A stretch of DNA of 64,000 nt from Candidula unifasciata. Its lineage: Eukaryota > Mollusca > Gastropoda > Stylommatophora > Geomitridae. Location: positions 75,037 through 139,036 of the forward strand of contig CAJHNH020008113.1 of the NCBI GenBank assembly GCA_905116865.2. Direction: 5' to 3'. The notes beneath the pieces are model-generated. The model was given only the letters and a program-made list of their open reading frames with translations. It was not told the origin of the DNA and made no database searches. Each line of letters starts with the position of its first letter. The stretch's first letter is position 1. A program made the translations under genes and the position numbers. Positions 1-10,263 of this stretch are shown piece after piece.

Positions 1-1120
1 TATAACTCCTTCAGGATCCGTTAATTTATAACTTTATGTAGAACAGTTATATGTATTCGTTCAAACGATCATCAGTCAGTATGTGCACAAACACTGGGTA
101 AATCAACACTGTTTATAAATCCATCAAAGGACCGCTTGGCCATCCACTGTTGTACACTTAATTTGTACATTCTTTTGTATACTTTATATTCAACCAAGTA
201 TTTAGGCCTAGGGTGCCTATTCTAGTATTCCGCTGGATATCTCCTTGATGGATGTGCTACAGTGAAGTCCTGCATTCTATAACTGGCACACTTGGCACCG
301 ACACAGCATCATGTAATACAGTCGCTACCTTTACAAGCCAACAATAACGCTTGTGACAGGCCACATAAACTTTAATGGCATTAAAGTTACACGTCACAAG
401 ATGATGATGATTATTCAATAAAACATGTACGATAATAAATCTCCATTATCTATTCTGATGATATAAAAGATTACAGCAGCTTTTCTCAATGGGCTCCTGC
501 CATTAAAATAAGTAAATAGACATTGAACTGTCTCCCGCAAACAACGGTAAATCAAAACCTCACAAAGAGAAAACGTTTTCTATAATATCCTCATACAGAG
601 AGCCAACACAGTTTCCGCTAACCCCGCGGAAACACGTCCGACTTGGACAATGGAAATATCTCAACTGCCGAATCCTTTGTGTTCTGCAGGAGCCTTTGTG
701 TTAATCGCCCAGCATTCAATTAGCTGGTATCCCAGGTAACAGACCCGACCGGTGGCCGCTGTGTGAACCTTTCACCTGCGCTATGACCACTAGAAGAAAC
801 TAGAAGAAACTTTAACTCTTGGACTATAAGATTACAACAGTGTCGTAACTGTTCTTTCGTCGTCTCGTGGAAACGGCAGCGGCTGAATGTTTTGATTGAT
901 GTTCGTTTTCTTCGTTGTCTTTGTTGTTTGATCTTCTGGCGTTGGCCGCCCGGCGTCTGGTTTCGTGAGCTCGCGGGAAGCTGGGCGACTTGTAAGGACG
1001 GCATTGTTTTCTTCGTCGGTGTTATTTTTGTTTTTGATGTTTCGCCTTGCGGGTTGTCATTTTGACTCTCTGTATTTGTCGTATTTTCCTGTTTGATACA
1101 GCTGGAAATAGCTTCAGTGA
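1..1120. other. No gene recognised; left-edge sequence
   Basis: I see no exon with family similarity and no clear repeat copy here. The first 700 bases are AT-rich with scattered ATAAA-like strings. The stretch at about 720-1020 is richer in G+C and CpG than its surroundings and could be an upstream promoter or untranslated exon, but nothing such as a start codon in a recognisable frame supports that. The short open frames in it look like chance. Confidence 0.4.
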
Positions 1121-1124
1121 GACA

Positions 1125-1270
1125 AAAAGCTGGCCTAATGCTGACAACATGGAACGAAGGTTTTTATGGAGGTGTGTCAGCACACGAACTAATACGTGCT
1201 GCAGGAGATCGCAGATTGTGGCGAGGCATAATCGCCCATGCCAGCTGGCAAAGCAAATGATTATGATGAT
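1125..1270 (+). mobile_element. LINE 3'-end fragment with ATG-rich tail
   Basis: The segment aligns by eye with the 3' ends at 4205-4365, 7090-7216 and 11860-11975. All share a 'cagcacacgaactaatac' type stretch, 'gcaggagatcgcagattgtg', 'atcgcccatgccagctggcaa', and then TGATTATGATGATT-like triplets. In the longer copy at 6838-7216 the same sequence follows frames that resemble the C-terminus of a non-LTR reverse transcriptase, so this is read as a 5'-truncated copy. It is too short and broken to encode anything. Confidence 0.65.
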
Positions 1271-1353
1271 TCACTATTCGTATTCGGCCGAATAGTTGGT
1301 CCAGCTATTCGTATTCGGCCGAATAGTGAAAATCAATATTCGGTACAGCCCTA
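1270..1353. mobile_element. hAT-like MITE copy 1 (CGAATA-rich)
   Basis: The segment repeats 'attcgtattcggccgaatag' twice and ends in 'attcggtacagccctaa'. This is the inverted form of the start of the copy at 6485 ('tagggctgtaccgaatatt'). TAGGGCTG-type ends are common among hAT DNA transposons; the assignment to hAT is by that end alone. The left end merges with the LINE tail, so it may be truncated. Confidence 0.55.
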
Positions 1354-1418
1354 ATTAGAATGCAGTTCTTTTTTTACAATCCAGGTATTTAGAAATTATA
1401 AGTACTTCTCTGTGACTG

Positions 1419-1462
1419 TTAACTCTTTTAGTCCCAAGAGGTTTAGTGGTGGGGGGGGGGGG
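1419..1462. mobile_element. Truncated TTAA MITE abutting a poly-G run
   Basis: It begins TTAACTCTTTTAGTCCCA and continues 'gaggtttagtgg', matching the ends of the complete 146-148 bp MITEs at 24698, 29503 and 37206. It is then cut off by a run of G at about 1449-1462. Another run of about 20 G lies at 1510-1529. Confidence 0.55.
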
Positions 1463-1748
1463 GTGTATGACAGATTCAATTTCCTGTAGCAAGGTGATGT
1501 CTCATTTATTGGGGGGGGGGGGGGGGGGGTCATAAGCAGGAATTTCATTGTGCATAGTTGTTAGATAACCGTGTTCCTGGATATTGTCCAAGCATGCCTG
1601 GTTATGACAAGGGCAATTAGCTCTGTTTGTGTTAAATTATTAACATCTGTTGTTGAGAGATGTAAGTGGGTTGAACTAGAATGTCATCAGATATCTTGTC
1701 TGGTTTTGCTATAAATAAATTAATGGGGGCCTTTTCCAAGTTTGAGAG

Positions 1749-2198
1749 ATGCACGGTAGTGTAGAGGCTGGATGCTCGCCTGAAGGTCCTGGTGTTGAAT
1801 CTAAATGGAGGTTAATTTGTTGTCAAAATCAGCCTCAGCTTGCAGGTCTGCCTAGCCTTGCATGTCTGCCTAGCCTTGCAGGTCTGCCTAGCCTTGCAGG
1901 TCTGCCTAGCCTTGCATGTCTGCCTAGCCTTGCAGGTCTGCCTAGCCTTGCATGTCTGCCTAGCCTTGCATGTCTGCCTAGCCTTGCATGTCTGCCTAGC
2001 CTTTCATGTCTGCCTAGCCTTGCAGGTCTGCCTAGCCTTGCATGTCTGCCTAGCCTTGCATGTCTGCCTAGCCTTGCATGTCTGCCTAGCCTTGCAGGTC
2101 TGCCTAGCCTTGCATGTGTACCAGGCGATATCCTGGGAAGTAAAGACAGCTGGCGTGATTTGACCACATCACCTACCAAAGTGCTGATTATCTTTTTT
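1749..2198 (+). mobile_element. SINE-A copy, sense, split by an 18-bp array
   Basis: The left part (about 1749-1841) is a decayed tRNA-like head: 'gtgtagaggctggatgctcg', a B-box-like 'tggtgttgaatct', then the SINE body. The right part (2112-2198) reads 'gtaccaggcgatatcctggg', 'aagtaaagacagctggcgtg', 'accacatcacctacc', which is the shared 3' body of the family (compare 5950, 21965 and 58142). The array at 1842-2111 sits between the two halves exactly where other copies have the single segment 'aggtcgacccagccttaaat'. Confidence 0.8.
1842..2111. repeat. 18-bp minisatellite inside a SINE, 15 units
   Basis: The unit is GCAGGTCTGCCTAGCCTT, with GCAT for GCAG in about half the units and one TTTCAT unit. 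It runs for 15 units with no length change. Because 18 is a multiple of three, all three forward frames and a minus frame stay open across it, so the frames here of up to 168 codons are by-products. The unit resembles the SINE-A segment 'ctccaggtcgacccagcctt'. Confidence 0.9.
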
Positions 2199-2229
2199 TT
2201 TTTTTTAAAAAAATATGATACTACACTTC

Positions 2230-2814
2230 TTCTTCTACGTTATATCTTGAAATGATAGCGGGTTTACCACTAGGTTGTGATAGATGCGTGTTTCAGTCGA
2301 ACATGTCCAGTTTCAGCAAACCCCTCATTGTTCGCCTTTCACAAGATGCTTGTTGGAGACAGCAGATCTGTTCATCCCACCCTCCCAGCAAGAAAGAATT
2401 GGGGCCACATATAACCCACACGAGGATGTTGTCACTAAATCAATTAATTCCCCTATGCACCAGGGGCGGGGCCTGCTAACTTCGCACAAGAGAGCGGTAG
2501 CAGGTAGCGATTACACTAGAGAGGGTACACGTGATATTTTCCTGCGCGTCGAGTCCCTGTTGAGGAACGTGTGCGTGCACAACTATCATCGTGGTACTGG
2601 CAACTGGTAGCTGCCGCACATTACAATTTCTGCATGAGTGACGTTAGCATGCAGCTTGTGTTTTTATTACTATATTCCAGATCTAAATCGAGAGTCTTAT
2701 TTGGGATAAATAATCATATATAGTAAAATAGTGCATTTGTTTGCGTGCAGTGGAAAGTATAAGCAGCGGTCACAACCGTTAATGCACGCCTCGCCAGTGT
2801 TCTGTACCGTGTAA
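2230..2814. other. No gene recognised
   Basis: This is single-copy-looking sequence with no exon or repeat match I can support. Two overlapping short open frames (75 and 108 codons) have no recognisable motif. Confidence 0.4.
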
Positions 2815-3245
2815 TAACGACCGCTGGTACCGAACAACGACTGCTGGTAGCGAACAGCGACCGCTGGTACCGAACAACGACTGCTGGTACCGAACAACGA
2901 CTGCTGGTACAGAACGACTGCTGTACCGAACAACGACTGCAAGTTCCGAACAACGACTGCTGGTACCGAACAACGACTGCTGGTACCGAACAACGACTGC
3001 TGGTACCGAACAACGACTGCTGGTAGCGAACAACGACTGCTGGTACCGAACAACGACTGCTGGTACCGAACAACGACTGCTGGTACCGAACAACGACTGC
3101 TGGTAGCGAACAGCGACCGCTGGTACCGAACAACGACTGCTGGTACCGAACAACGACTGCTGGTACAGAACGACTGCTGTACTGAACAACGACTGCTGGT
3201 ACAGAACGACTGCTGTACCGAACAACGACTGCAAGTTCCGAACAA
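2815..3245. repeat. 20-bp minisatellite (CGAACAACGACTGCTGGTAC)
   Basis: About 21 units of CGAACAACGACTGCTGGTAC, with variants GGTAGC, AACAGCGACCGC, and shortened units 'agaacgactgctgtac'. A composite motif (short unit, then 'aacgactgcaagttccgaac') occurs both near 2909-2960 and again near 3163-3245, so part of the array was duplicated as a block. Open frames across it on the minus strand (139-183 codons) are repeat by-products. Confidence 0.9.
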
Positions 3246-3720
3246 AACAGCTAATTTTATTCATTGTTCTGTTTGCTTGTTGTGTGCCGCATCCTTTACC
3301 GCCCCCACAACTGAAATGTACGCCAGTCAATACATATTAATGCACTAATCTAGTACCTGTTGCGGTTGATACTGTGAGTGAGTACATAGTCGGGTCACCC
3401 GATCACGTTCTTCAGTCGCCGGTGCGTCATGTTGTGTGCGCATCGATCGCCGGTATGTCGCCGGCTGTCTTGTCCACGTGTGCCTGAGAGTGGGAAAAGG
3501 CGCCGGGATGAAGTTCTCGCACACACAAACCTGTTATAGTCTGTTCCAGAAGTTTTGCCATACTACAGCTGTGTAACTGAGTAACCGTTCTGTACAAGTT
3601 TAAATTTGGCGTGCAACCTGTTAATAATTATATCCTTGTGCGAATAATTTTTGTTTTGCTTCAAGGTAAAGAAACGTCTAGTTTTTATACTGACTCTGTA
3701 TGAGTGTTGCGACGTTGGCA
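3246..3720. other. No gene recognised
   Basis: CpG-containing sequence without a recognisable exon, RNA gene or repeat copy. Confidence 0.35.
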
Positions 3721-3737
3721 ACGCCGTCTCTAATAAA

Positions 3738-4003
3738 TAGAGAAGGTCCTGCGACGTTGGTAGCTTAAGCGTTGCGGTCCGACTCGTAATCCCAACTGCT
3801 GGCTGCGTGAATTTTTATCATGGTATGGGGCGTCGCAGGTCGACACAGTCTAAAATTGGTACCAGGATGTGTGACCTGGGGAAGTAAAGACGGCTGGCGT
3901 AATGCTGACCACATTACCCACCTAGTATGGATTAGTCTGTAAAAATATGGGTGGGCGTGCCATATGTCCGATGCGCCTAAAGGCGTGAAAAGATAACTTA
4001 AAT
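3738..4003 (+). mobile_element. SINE-A copy with alternative head
   Basis: The 3' body (from 'gcaggtcgacacagtctaaa' on) carries the family landmarks 'ggtaccagg', 'aagtaaagacggctggcgta', 'gctgaccacattacccacct', 'gtctgtaaaaatatggg' and 'gatgcgcctaaaggcgtgaa'. The head ('cttaagcgttgcggtccgac', 'tggtatggggcgtcgcaggt') differs from most copies but matches the antisense copy at 34928-35170. These two form a subfamily with a different 5' module. Confidence 0.8.
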
Positions 4004-4025
4004 TTTTCTAAATGAGTGCTGGTCC

Positions 4026-4140
4026 TACATTTTTATGAACCAGATGCCACTCGATAGGCGATGTGGTCAGTTTCAGTTTCACGCCGACTCCTTTGCCTCC
4101 CAGAACATTTTCTGTACCTATTTTAGTTGACCTAGAACTC
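4026..4140 (-). mobile_element. SINE-A fragment, antisense
   Basis: Degenerate antisense body: 'ggcgatgtggtcagtttcag', 'cacgccgactcctttgcctc', 'ctgtacctattttag' and 'gacctagaa' fall in the expected order. Confidence 0.6.
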
Positions 4141-4204
4141 TAATCTCTCTCACTAAGCCCCCCCCCCCCTCCCCCCGTTTTTAGAGCTCCCTCATTTTCT
4201 TGTC

Positions 4205-4365
4205 CCCGTGGGTTCCAGGGAAGATTCCTGACAACCTTGTGTTGTTGCATGGAGGGGTCTGACTAATACATGCTGTTGGAGATCGTATGTCGTGGAGGGA
4301 CACGATCGCTCACGCCAATCGACCGGGCACTTGTTGAGGATTATGACGATGTTCTCCTACTTACC
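4205..4365 (+). mobile_element. LINE 3'-end fragment
   Basis: It matches the 3' ends at 1125-1270 and 7090-7216: 'gattcctgacaaccttgtgt', 'catgctgttggagatcgtat', 'cgatcgctcacgccaatcga', then 'attatgacgatgtt'. There is no intact coding frame. Confidence 0.6.
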
Positions 4366-4397
4366 GCATTAATGGTCGCTGTTAACTTTTTATGTAT

Positions 4398-4432
4398 TTT
4401 TAATTGGGGTGGGTGGGGGGGGGGGGGGTGCC
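4398..4432. repeat. Poly-G run
   Basis: Interrupted G tract (GGGGTGGGTGGGGGG...) of about 28 bases, one of many poly-G or poly-C runs in the window (others near 1510, 12233, 36006, 47266, 49297 and 59127). Such runs can form G-quadruplexes; nothing here shows that they do. Confidence 0.7.
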
Positions 4433-4611
4433 TGCTTGTAACGCCAGGTCGGCCACTCTCCAGGCTGCAGTTTGTTTACGGGTTAAAACAAAACGCTGTT
4501 GTTGATTGCGACACGTTACCAGGGGACGTGATCTTGTGTTTGTTGTGCCTGCATACTAATGGCGGCAGTTAATGTCAGGTCTGAAATGTGTTAAGAAAAC
4601 CTGCGATATTG

Positions 4612-4612
4612 T

Positions 4613-4686
<74 letters not shown>

Positions 4687-4780
4687 ATTATCTCTCTCTC
4701 TCTCTCTTTCTGTATGTGTGTCTCTCTATCTCTCTCTCTCTGTGTGTCTCTCTCTTTCTCTCTCTCTCTGTGTCTCTCTT

Positions 4781-4838
<58 letters not shown>

Positions 4839-4843
4839 TTCTC

Positions 4844-4927
<84 letters not shown>
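4612..4927. repeat. Compound (TC)n-(TA)n microsatellite
   Basis: About 250 bp of (TC)n with interruptions (TTTC, TGTG) passes directly into about 62 bp of (TA)n. Several open frames of Ser/Leu or Tyr/Ile dipeptides cross it and are not genes. Confidence 0.95.
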
Positions 4928-4929
<2 letters not shown>

Positions 4930-5128
4930 TTTTACCCTCCCCCCCCCCTCATTACGTATATCTGATGGGAAAGCTTGTAATTGCTGCGCCTGCATACTAA
5001 TGGTGGCAGCCATCGTGGGCTCTGTTAATTTATTAATTTGTCATGGAGCCTGTTAATTAAATCTGCAACAGATGCTCTCCCCTTTTGCGTCTGCTTATGT
5101 TAAGGCGGGCTTGTGTGCCCAGTTTGTT

Positions 5129-5470
<342 letters not shown>

Positions 5471-5583
5471 TGACAGAAATGATGTAAGAATGGAGGGAGA
5501 CCTCGAAGGGCAAAATGATAGACGGTCCTGCCTGCCCAGTTCCCATGTTTGGAGATATCCCTGTGTTTAGAGCACCCTCTTTT

Positions 5584-5617
<34 letters not shown>

Positions 5618-5949
5618 TGATGTCCTTAAAAATAAAATGCGTTCGTTCGTTCGTTCTGTCTGTCTGTCTACTTAGCTAATTAGCTAAATGTATACTATTT
5701 TCCTCTCCCCCATTTTCTAATCCGCCACAAGTTTCACATAGACATTGTCAAACATGTACATAGTTACTCTGTTTTATGCGTGTGGATGGTCTGGTTGTAA
5801 AACTGCCTGTGAAAAGGGATTTTGCTGCCTGTATGTGCCTAATCAACTCGATTTCCAGCAGCACACGGTTCAATGTGTGCAGCGACGCCTTCTTGAGTCC
5901 TTCTAGTTGTTCGCCTTTATTATGATTATTATTTAAATATTACAATCTG

Positions 5950-6182
5950 TAACGGGATCCGTCCGCAGTGGGTAGGGGATAATCGCTACCTTCCGACCAG
6001 AAGATCTCAGGTTCGAATCTGCACCGAGACGGATCCCCTACCCCCTTTTTCACAATTGACCTGGGCTCCCAGGTCGATGCTGTCTGAAATGGGTGCCAAG
6101 TAATATCATGGGAAGTCAAAAGGCGGTGGGCTTAATGTTGAAAACTTCACCCAGCTAGTGTTGATCGGCCTGGCAAGAAATG
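5950..6182 (+). mobile_element. SINE-A copy, sense, with tRNA-like head
   Basis: The head (5955-6030) has an A-box-like 'gtgggtaggggataat' and a B-box 'caggttcgaatct', 40-50 bp apart as in tRNA-derived SINEs. The body follows in order: 'cctgggctcccaggtcgatg', 'atgggtgccaagtaatatca', 'gaagtcaaaaggcggtgggc', 'cacccagctagtgttgatcg'. Polymerase III promoter boxes are inferred from position and sequence only. Confidence 0.8.
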
Positions 6183-6307
6183 CGAGTCTAACATTGGATG
6201 CACCGCTGGCTAAGAAACATATCCTTCACTTGGTTTCTTCAGCATTGTGTCTGTGTACTGCTGTAGTCTGTCTTGTAAGTAACCACTGCTCACTTGTTGC
6301 GGATAAT

Positions 6308-6480
6308 ACTGCCCACCCAGAGCCCGGAGAGAGCCTGTGTGATAGTAATACTGCCCACCCAGAGCCCGGAGAGAGCCTGTGTGATAGTAATACTTCCAAC
6401 TCATTGCCCGAAGAGAGCCTGTGTGATAGTAATACTGCCAACACAGTGCCCAGAGAGAGCCTGTAGGATAGTAATACTGC
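6308..6480. repeat. 42-bp tandem repeat, 4 units
   Basis: Four units of about 42 bp built on 'agcccggagagagcctgtgt' followed by 'gatagtaatactgcc'. The first two are nearly identical and the last two diverged. The array ends where the MITE at 6485 begins. Confidence 0.85.
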
Positions 6481-6484
6481 CAAC

Positions 6485-6597
6485 TAGGGCTGTACCGAAT
6501 ATTAGCTTCGTATTCGCTTCGGGGCCGAATAGTGGACCTAATAACTATTCGGTTTTTGGCCGAATAGTTCCAGTTGGACCGAATACGAATAGTGGTT
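6485..6597. mobile_element. hAT-like MITE copy 2
   Basis: It starts TAGGGCTGTACCGAATATT and contains several CGAATAGT/ACTATTCG inverted pairs ('tattcggtttttggccgaat'), so one strand could fold into hairpins. It is related to 1270-1353 in inverted orientation. I could not confirm an 8-bp target duplication. Confidence 0.55.
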
Positions 6598-6837
6598 ACT
6601 CTTCTCCCGTTTCTGCATATACTGTGATGGACTGAAATAACTCTCCCACAATAGTTTCTGTTGCCCTAATCTGTCGTAGTGGGGGAAACTGCGACCCGGT
6701 TGCGTGGTACAAACTGCATAAAATGCCAACCGCAGTGTGTGTGTGGTGTGCACATGTGTGAGCGTGTGTGTGTGTGTGTGGGAGAGAGAGAGGGAGAAAG
6801 AGAGAGATCATGCATTGTTTTTTTTTTTTTTTCAGGG

Positions 6838-7216
6838 TGTCTTCGCCCAAATCAAATTTGAAGATATTGCTAACGAGAATATGAAGGTGCGTTTAAATTA
6901 CATCGAACGAACGGTCGAGCGAATGATGGTTTTGAAAGAGGCGGGAGCCCGAAGAAAACTAATCACAGACATCAGAAGGAGACAGTCGTTATTTTTCAGC
7001 CATGTTATGAGAAGAGGGAAAATGGAACTTTTGGTGACCACTGGAAAGATCTGTGAAAGGAGGGATAGAGGAAGACTACGATAGAAGATTCTTGACAGTC
7101 TTGTTGCAAGGCATGGAGATGCGACAGCACACGAACTGATACATGCTGCAGGAGTTAGCAGATTGTGTTGAGGCATGATCGCCCACGCCAGTCGGCAAGG
7201 TACCTGATGATGATGT
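6838..7216 (+). mobile_element. LINE reverse-transcriptase C-terminal remnant
   Basis: A frame open from before 6858 to the stop at 7082 reads ...TDIRRRQSLFFSHVMRRGKM... GKICERRDRGRLR. This is the '(R)RRQ..FFGHVMRR...GK..GRR.RGR.R' signature found near the C-terminus of many non-LTR reverse-transcriptase polyproteins. After the stop, conceptual translation continues in family style (KILDSL...ELIHAAG), so it is a decayed 5'-truncated copy. It ends in TGATGATGATG, an (ATG)n-type tail. An (AGAG)/(T)n low-complexity stretch lies just upstream (6776-6832). Confidence 0.75.
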
Positions 7217-7487
7217 TTTCCAAATTTCAGCGGCTTACACAAAACGTTTACTGAGTTACATACTTTTAAAGTTGAGCAGGACTTTTGGAATAGACTGTAA
7301 TTCATTCTGTGGACAGAATCACTAACGGCTGATGACAATCTTTCTCCTTCTAGCAGGGACGTGTAATTTCACTTCATTGCTGACTAGTGGTGCTTGGTTA
7401 CACGCTCAGCCCGGGAACAGTAAATAATTGGTCGTGTGGCGTGTTTGTTGGTCAGGCCGACATATACTTACAGGCTGCCCGGCTCTC

Positions 7488-7690
7488 TAGCGTAGTTGGC
7501 TAAACCGGATTGCGCGGAGACCGGGTGACGTGACGAACTCCCTGTGGTCCGGTTTCAATTCCGGGGGTAGGCAGGAAAGCCACATTTCTCCTAGATTTAC
7601 GGTATTTACAATGGTATCAAGGCCGAAAGGTTGCGATATCCATAATACCGAGCCTAAGGGTTAACACCTCATGGCTTCTGGATACTAAAA
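7488..7690 (+). mobile_element. SINE-E: tRNA-headed short repeat
   Basis: The head 7488-7572 has an A-box-like 'gcgtagttggctaaaccgg' and a B-box-like 'ggtttcaattccggg', separated by an enlarged variable region. The body continues with 'caggaaagccacatttctcc' to about 7690. This is the only copy seen in the window, so it rests on the boxes alone. Confidence 0.45.
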
Positions 7691-7869
7691 CAAACAATAC
7701 TTACAGGCTAGCGTTTTGGCGATGTTGTAACTCTCCTGTCACCCAAGTTTACGCTTGTGCTAATCACAGTTTGAAGAAGTTCCTTTGGGTGTGAATTTGG
7801 GAGTGTCCCTGCGTTGATTATGATTGCTTTTCTCACAGCCTCCAGTACTTGTTAAAGGTGAAGCAAAAG

Positions 7870-7965
7870 GCCCTTTTTCAGACCTTCAGTAGTGTTGAGC
7901 ATATAGTGCTAGACATATTTTATAGACCAATCGACACTTGGGGGAAAAAGGGCTGGCAAAAGGGG
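7870..7965 (-). mobile_element. SINE-A 3' fragment, antisense
   Basis: 'ccctttttcagaccttcagt', 'gctagacatattttatagac' and 'caatcgacacttggggg' correspond to the antisense start of SINE-A (compare 63728-63800). Confidence 0.55.
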
Positions 7966-7999
7966 GGGTGGGGGGTGGGGTGATATTTATGTTTATTCG

Positions 8000-8110
8000 A
8001 CGGCTCAACGTCATGGCCCCGGGTGATAACCCTTAAGTGCTCCCTTCTACCTCTAACTCAAGCTTGAGTCGGAAGAATCTCAGCGCAGTGCACGAACTCC
8101 GTTGCACCGG
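8000..8110. repeat. Dispersed repeat R4, copy 1
   Basis: 'cggctcaacgtcatggcccc' ... 'aagtgctcccttctacctct' 'aactcaagcttgagt' recurs in altered form at 61068-61155 ('aggtcaacatcatggcacaa' ... 'aactcaagcctgagtgtgga'). Type unknown. Confidence 0.5.
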
Positions 8111-8111
8111 C

Positions 8112-8327
8112 TACTCTTTTCGATTTCCGACTGCCAAGAGATTTTTTTTTTTTTTTTTTACATGCGCAAGAATGCACACGGGCATCCGATCTTGACACCC
8201 ACAAACTAAAGGAAATTACTAGAAGTCCACGTGGAAAAAAAATGCCGGCCTTTACCAGGGCTTGAACCCGGGTTTTACAGCACTCGAGGCGGACACCATG
8301 CCTCGAGACCACTCAGAGGCGCCGGTC
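8112..8327 (-). mobile_element. SINE-F: tRNA-headed repeat, antisense
   Basis: Read on the minus strand the head begins near 8325 with 'ggcgcctctgagtggtctcg' and has a B-box 'cccgggttcaagccctgg' (about 8259-8276). A non-coding body and a T/A run (8142-8159) follow. This is the arrangement of a tRNA-derived SINE rather than a tRNA: the region between the boxes does not fold into a recognisable tRNA I can defend. Confidence 0.5.
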
Positions 8328-8344
8328 ACCTTTACTTCATAGGA

Positions 8345-8535
8345 CGACTGACTTTCTACCCCACCAGGACATCACACAGGCGATAGACTCCCGATGACAC
8401 AATGTGCCACCATGTGGGTGAGGATCGCCGTAGAGAGGTCCCAGAAACCGCGTTCAGCCTTTAGGCCATATTTATGGCCGGGCTATATTGCGTCCCCTGG
8501 CAAGAGCCAGAGTAGGGTTTCAAATAACGAACAAT
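8345..8535 (-). mobile_element. Dispersed repeat R2, antisense copy
   Basis: Read on the minus strand it matches 47175-47388 and 57657-57860: 'cgttatttgaaaccctactc', 'ggccataaatatggcctaaa', 'ggacctctctacggcgatcc', 'tggtggcacattgtgtcatc' and 'gatgtcctggtgggg'. This copy has no long microsatellite at its 3' end. Confidence 0.7.
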
Positions 8536-8554
8536 TTCGTTCTAAAAAGGACGG

Positions 8555-8712
8555 GAAGTGATTTTCATTACTTTACCTGGTACCTATTTAATTGAATTCT
8601 AGGTCTACCTGGGAAGCCATGATCATGTGTGGAAAAAGAGAACAAAGGACTGGTTCTTTCGTATTTGAACACACGACCTTCGGACCGCAGGCGATTGGTC
8701 AACTGAGTTTAT
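8555..8712 (-). mobile_element. SINE-A head half, antisense
   Basis: 'actttacctggtacctattt' and 'aggtctacctgggaagcc' are the antisense body. 'gaacacacgaccttcggacc' is an altered tRNA-like head with B-box complement. Confidence 0.6.
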
Positions 8713-8860
8713 TCCAGGGGCCAACATTTTGAAGACCAGAAGCCGGAGCCCATTAATGTAATACAGTTAGCAGTAATCGGCGGGCCACATGCTATGCCTC
8801 CGCCTGCCAGATTTGACCCGCGGGCCATTGGTTGAATTGCACTACAGGTTACGTCGTATC
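8712..8860. mobile_element. Possible hAT-like remnant
   Basis: 'ccaggggccaacattttgaa' ... 'gcgggccacatgctatgcct' ... 'gacccgcgggccattggttg' resembles the ends and GGGCCA-rich interior of short non-autonomous hAT elements. No target duplication was resolved. Confidence 0.3.
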
Positions 8861-9840
8861 CGTCGGGTGTAACAGCAGAACCGTGTTGAACAGGGTTTTG
8901 GCATTTGTTTCTGTTGGCTTCTCTTTCGAATAGTGTCTCTTTGATCCACTGGGTATCAACATTTTAGAATGCTGTCTTTGAAGGCAGTAATTTTGAATGG
9001 AAGAAAACTATAGGTGCTTTATATAAAACTCCTCAGCAGGGGAGCGGCAACTAATAATTCAGTTTGCTGGTTACCGCGCACACCCGTATGCCATGGGGAA
9101 AACAGTTCAGACTGCACTGCTGATCTGTCTTATCAAGTGATACAAGCTCCGCTCTCCGTGTGGAATTAGTTTCTACGAGTGAGTTTTTCGAAGCTTGCTC
9201 TGCGAGTCATTTACAGTTAACAACATATAACTCTGTAGAAACACCCTACGACATGCACGGTAAAGGGGAAGGGGGGGGGTGAGGCTATTCATTTTTCTTC
9301 TGGAATACACAGGTGGGACAAGCATGTCCTAAAAGGCGATTAATTAAACGTTTGCTGAAATCTGATGTAATATACCGAAAGACGCAGATATCACAGGCAA
9401 GCTGTAAACCGCAACACAACGTATCGACCGTCATTTCATCGGTATGTGAAGAAGAAGGAGGAGAATCCGTTCCCTGAAAATATCAAACTGATGTTTACTG
9501 CTTTCGCCATATGTCTTCATTGGTGATATTTTCATTGTGGAGTTTGATTGCTAAATATGGATGTAAAGGAAGACAAACGAGAGAAGATTTGTGACAGCTC
9601 TGTTATGTTGTGTTATCACAGTCGATGTTACTGCACATGAGGCATTATCGTGCGTGCTCAGTCGTTACTCAAATATACCTGTACTGGTTGTTCCTATGAG
9701 GAGTTGTTTATTATGTCTCCTATCTCGGCATCGACGGTGGCATAGATTTGCTTCACCATGCTTCACCCCCAGGTCACGCACTCGTGTTAAGTGTCATTAT
9801 CCACTAGCCAGGTCCGTACAGCGCTGATGATATCTGCTGT
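8860..9840. other. No gene recognised
   Basis: About 1 kb without a recognisable exon or repeat copy. A poly-G run lies at about 9271-9279. A 78-codon frame at 9591-9827 has no family features. Confidence 0.35.
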
Positions 9841-10260
9841 GTCCATACTTGTCAGCGTTGTGTCCATACTTGTCAGCGTTGTGTCCATACTTGTCAGCGC
9901 TGTGTCCATACTTGTCAGCGTTGTGTCCATACTTGTCAGCGTTGTGTCCATACTTGTCAGCGTTGTGTCCATACTTGTCAGCGCTGTGTCCATACTTGTC
10001 AGCGTTGTGTCCATACTTGTCAGCGTTGTGTCCATACTTGTCAGCGTTGTGTTCATACTTGTCAGCGCTGTGTCCATACTTGTCAGCGCTGTGTCCATAC
10101 TTGTCAGCGTTGTGTCCATACTTGTCAGCGTTGTGTCCATACTTGTCAGCGCTGTGTCCATACTTGTCAGCGTTGTGTCCATACTTGTCAGCGTTGTGTC
10201 CATACTTGTCAGCGTTGTGTCCATACTTGTCAGCGTTGTGTCCATACTTGTCAGCGTTGT
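9841..10260. repeat. 21-bp minisatellite, 20 units
   Basis: The unit is GTCCATACTTGTCAGCGTTGT, 20 copies with no length change. The only frequent variant is GCGCTGT for GCGTTGT, plus one TTCATAC unit. The period is a multiple of three and keeps forward and reverse frames open for 157-199 codons (for example repeated SVVSILV); these are artefacts of the array. Confidence 0.95.
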
Positions 10261-10263
10261 GTC

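Noticed and set aside
2697..3330. Minus-strand frames of 139-183 codons with repeated QQSLFGTSSRCSVPAVVVRY
   Set aside because: Translation of the 20-bp minisatellite; no family motif, no splice borders.
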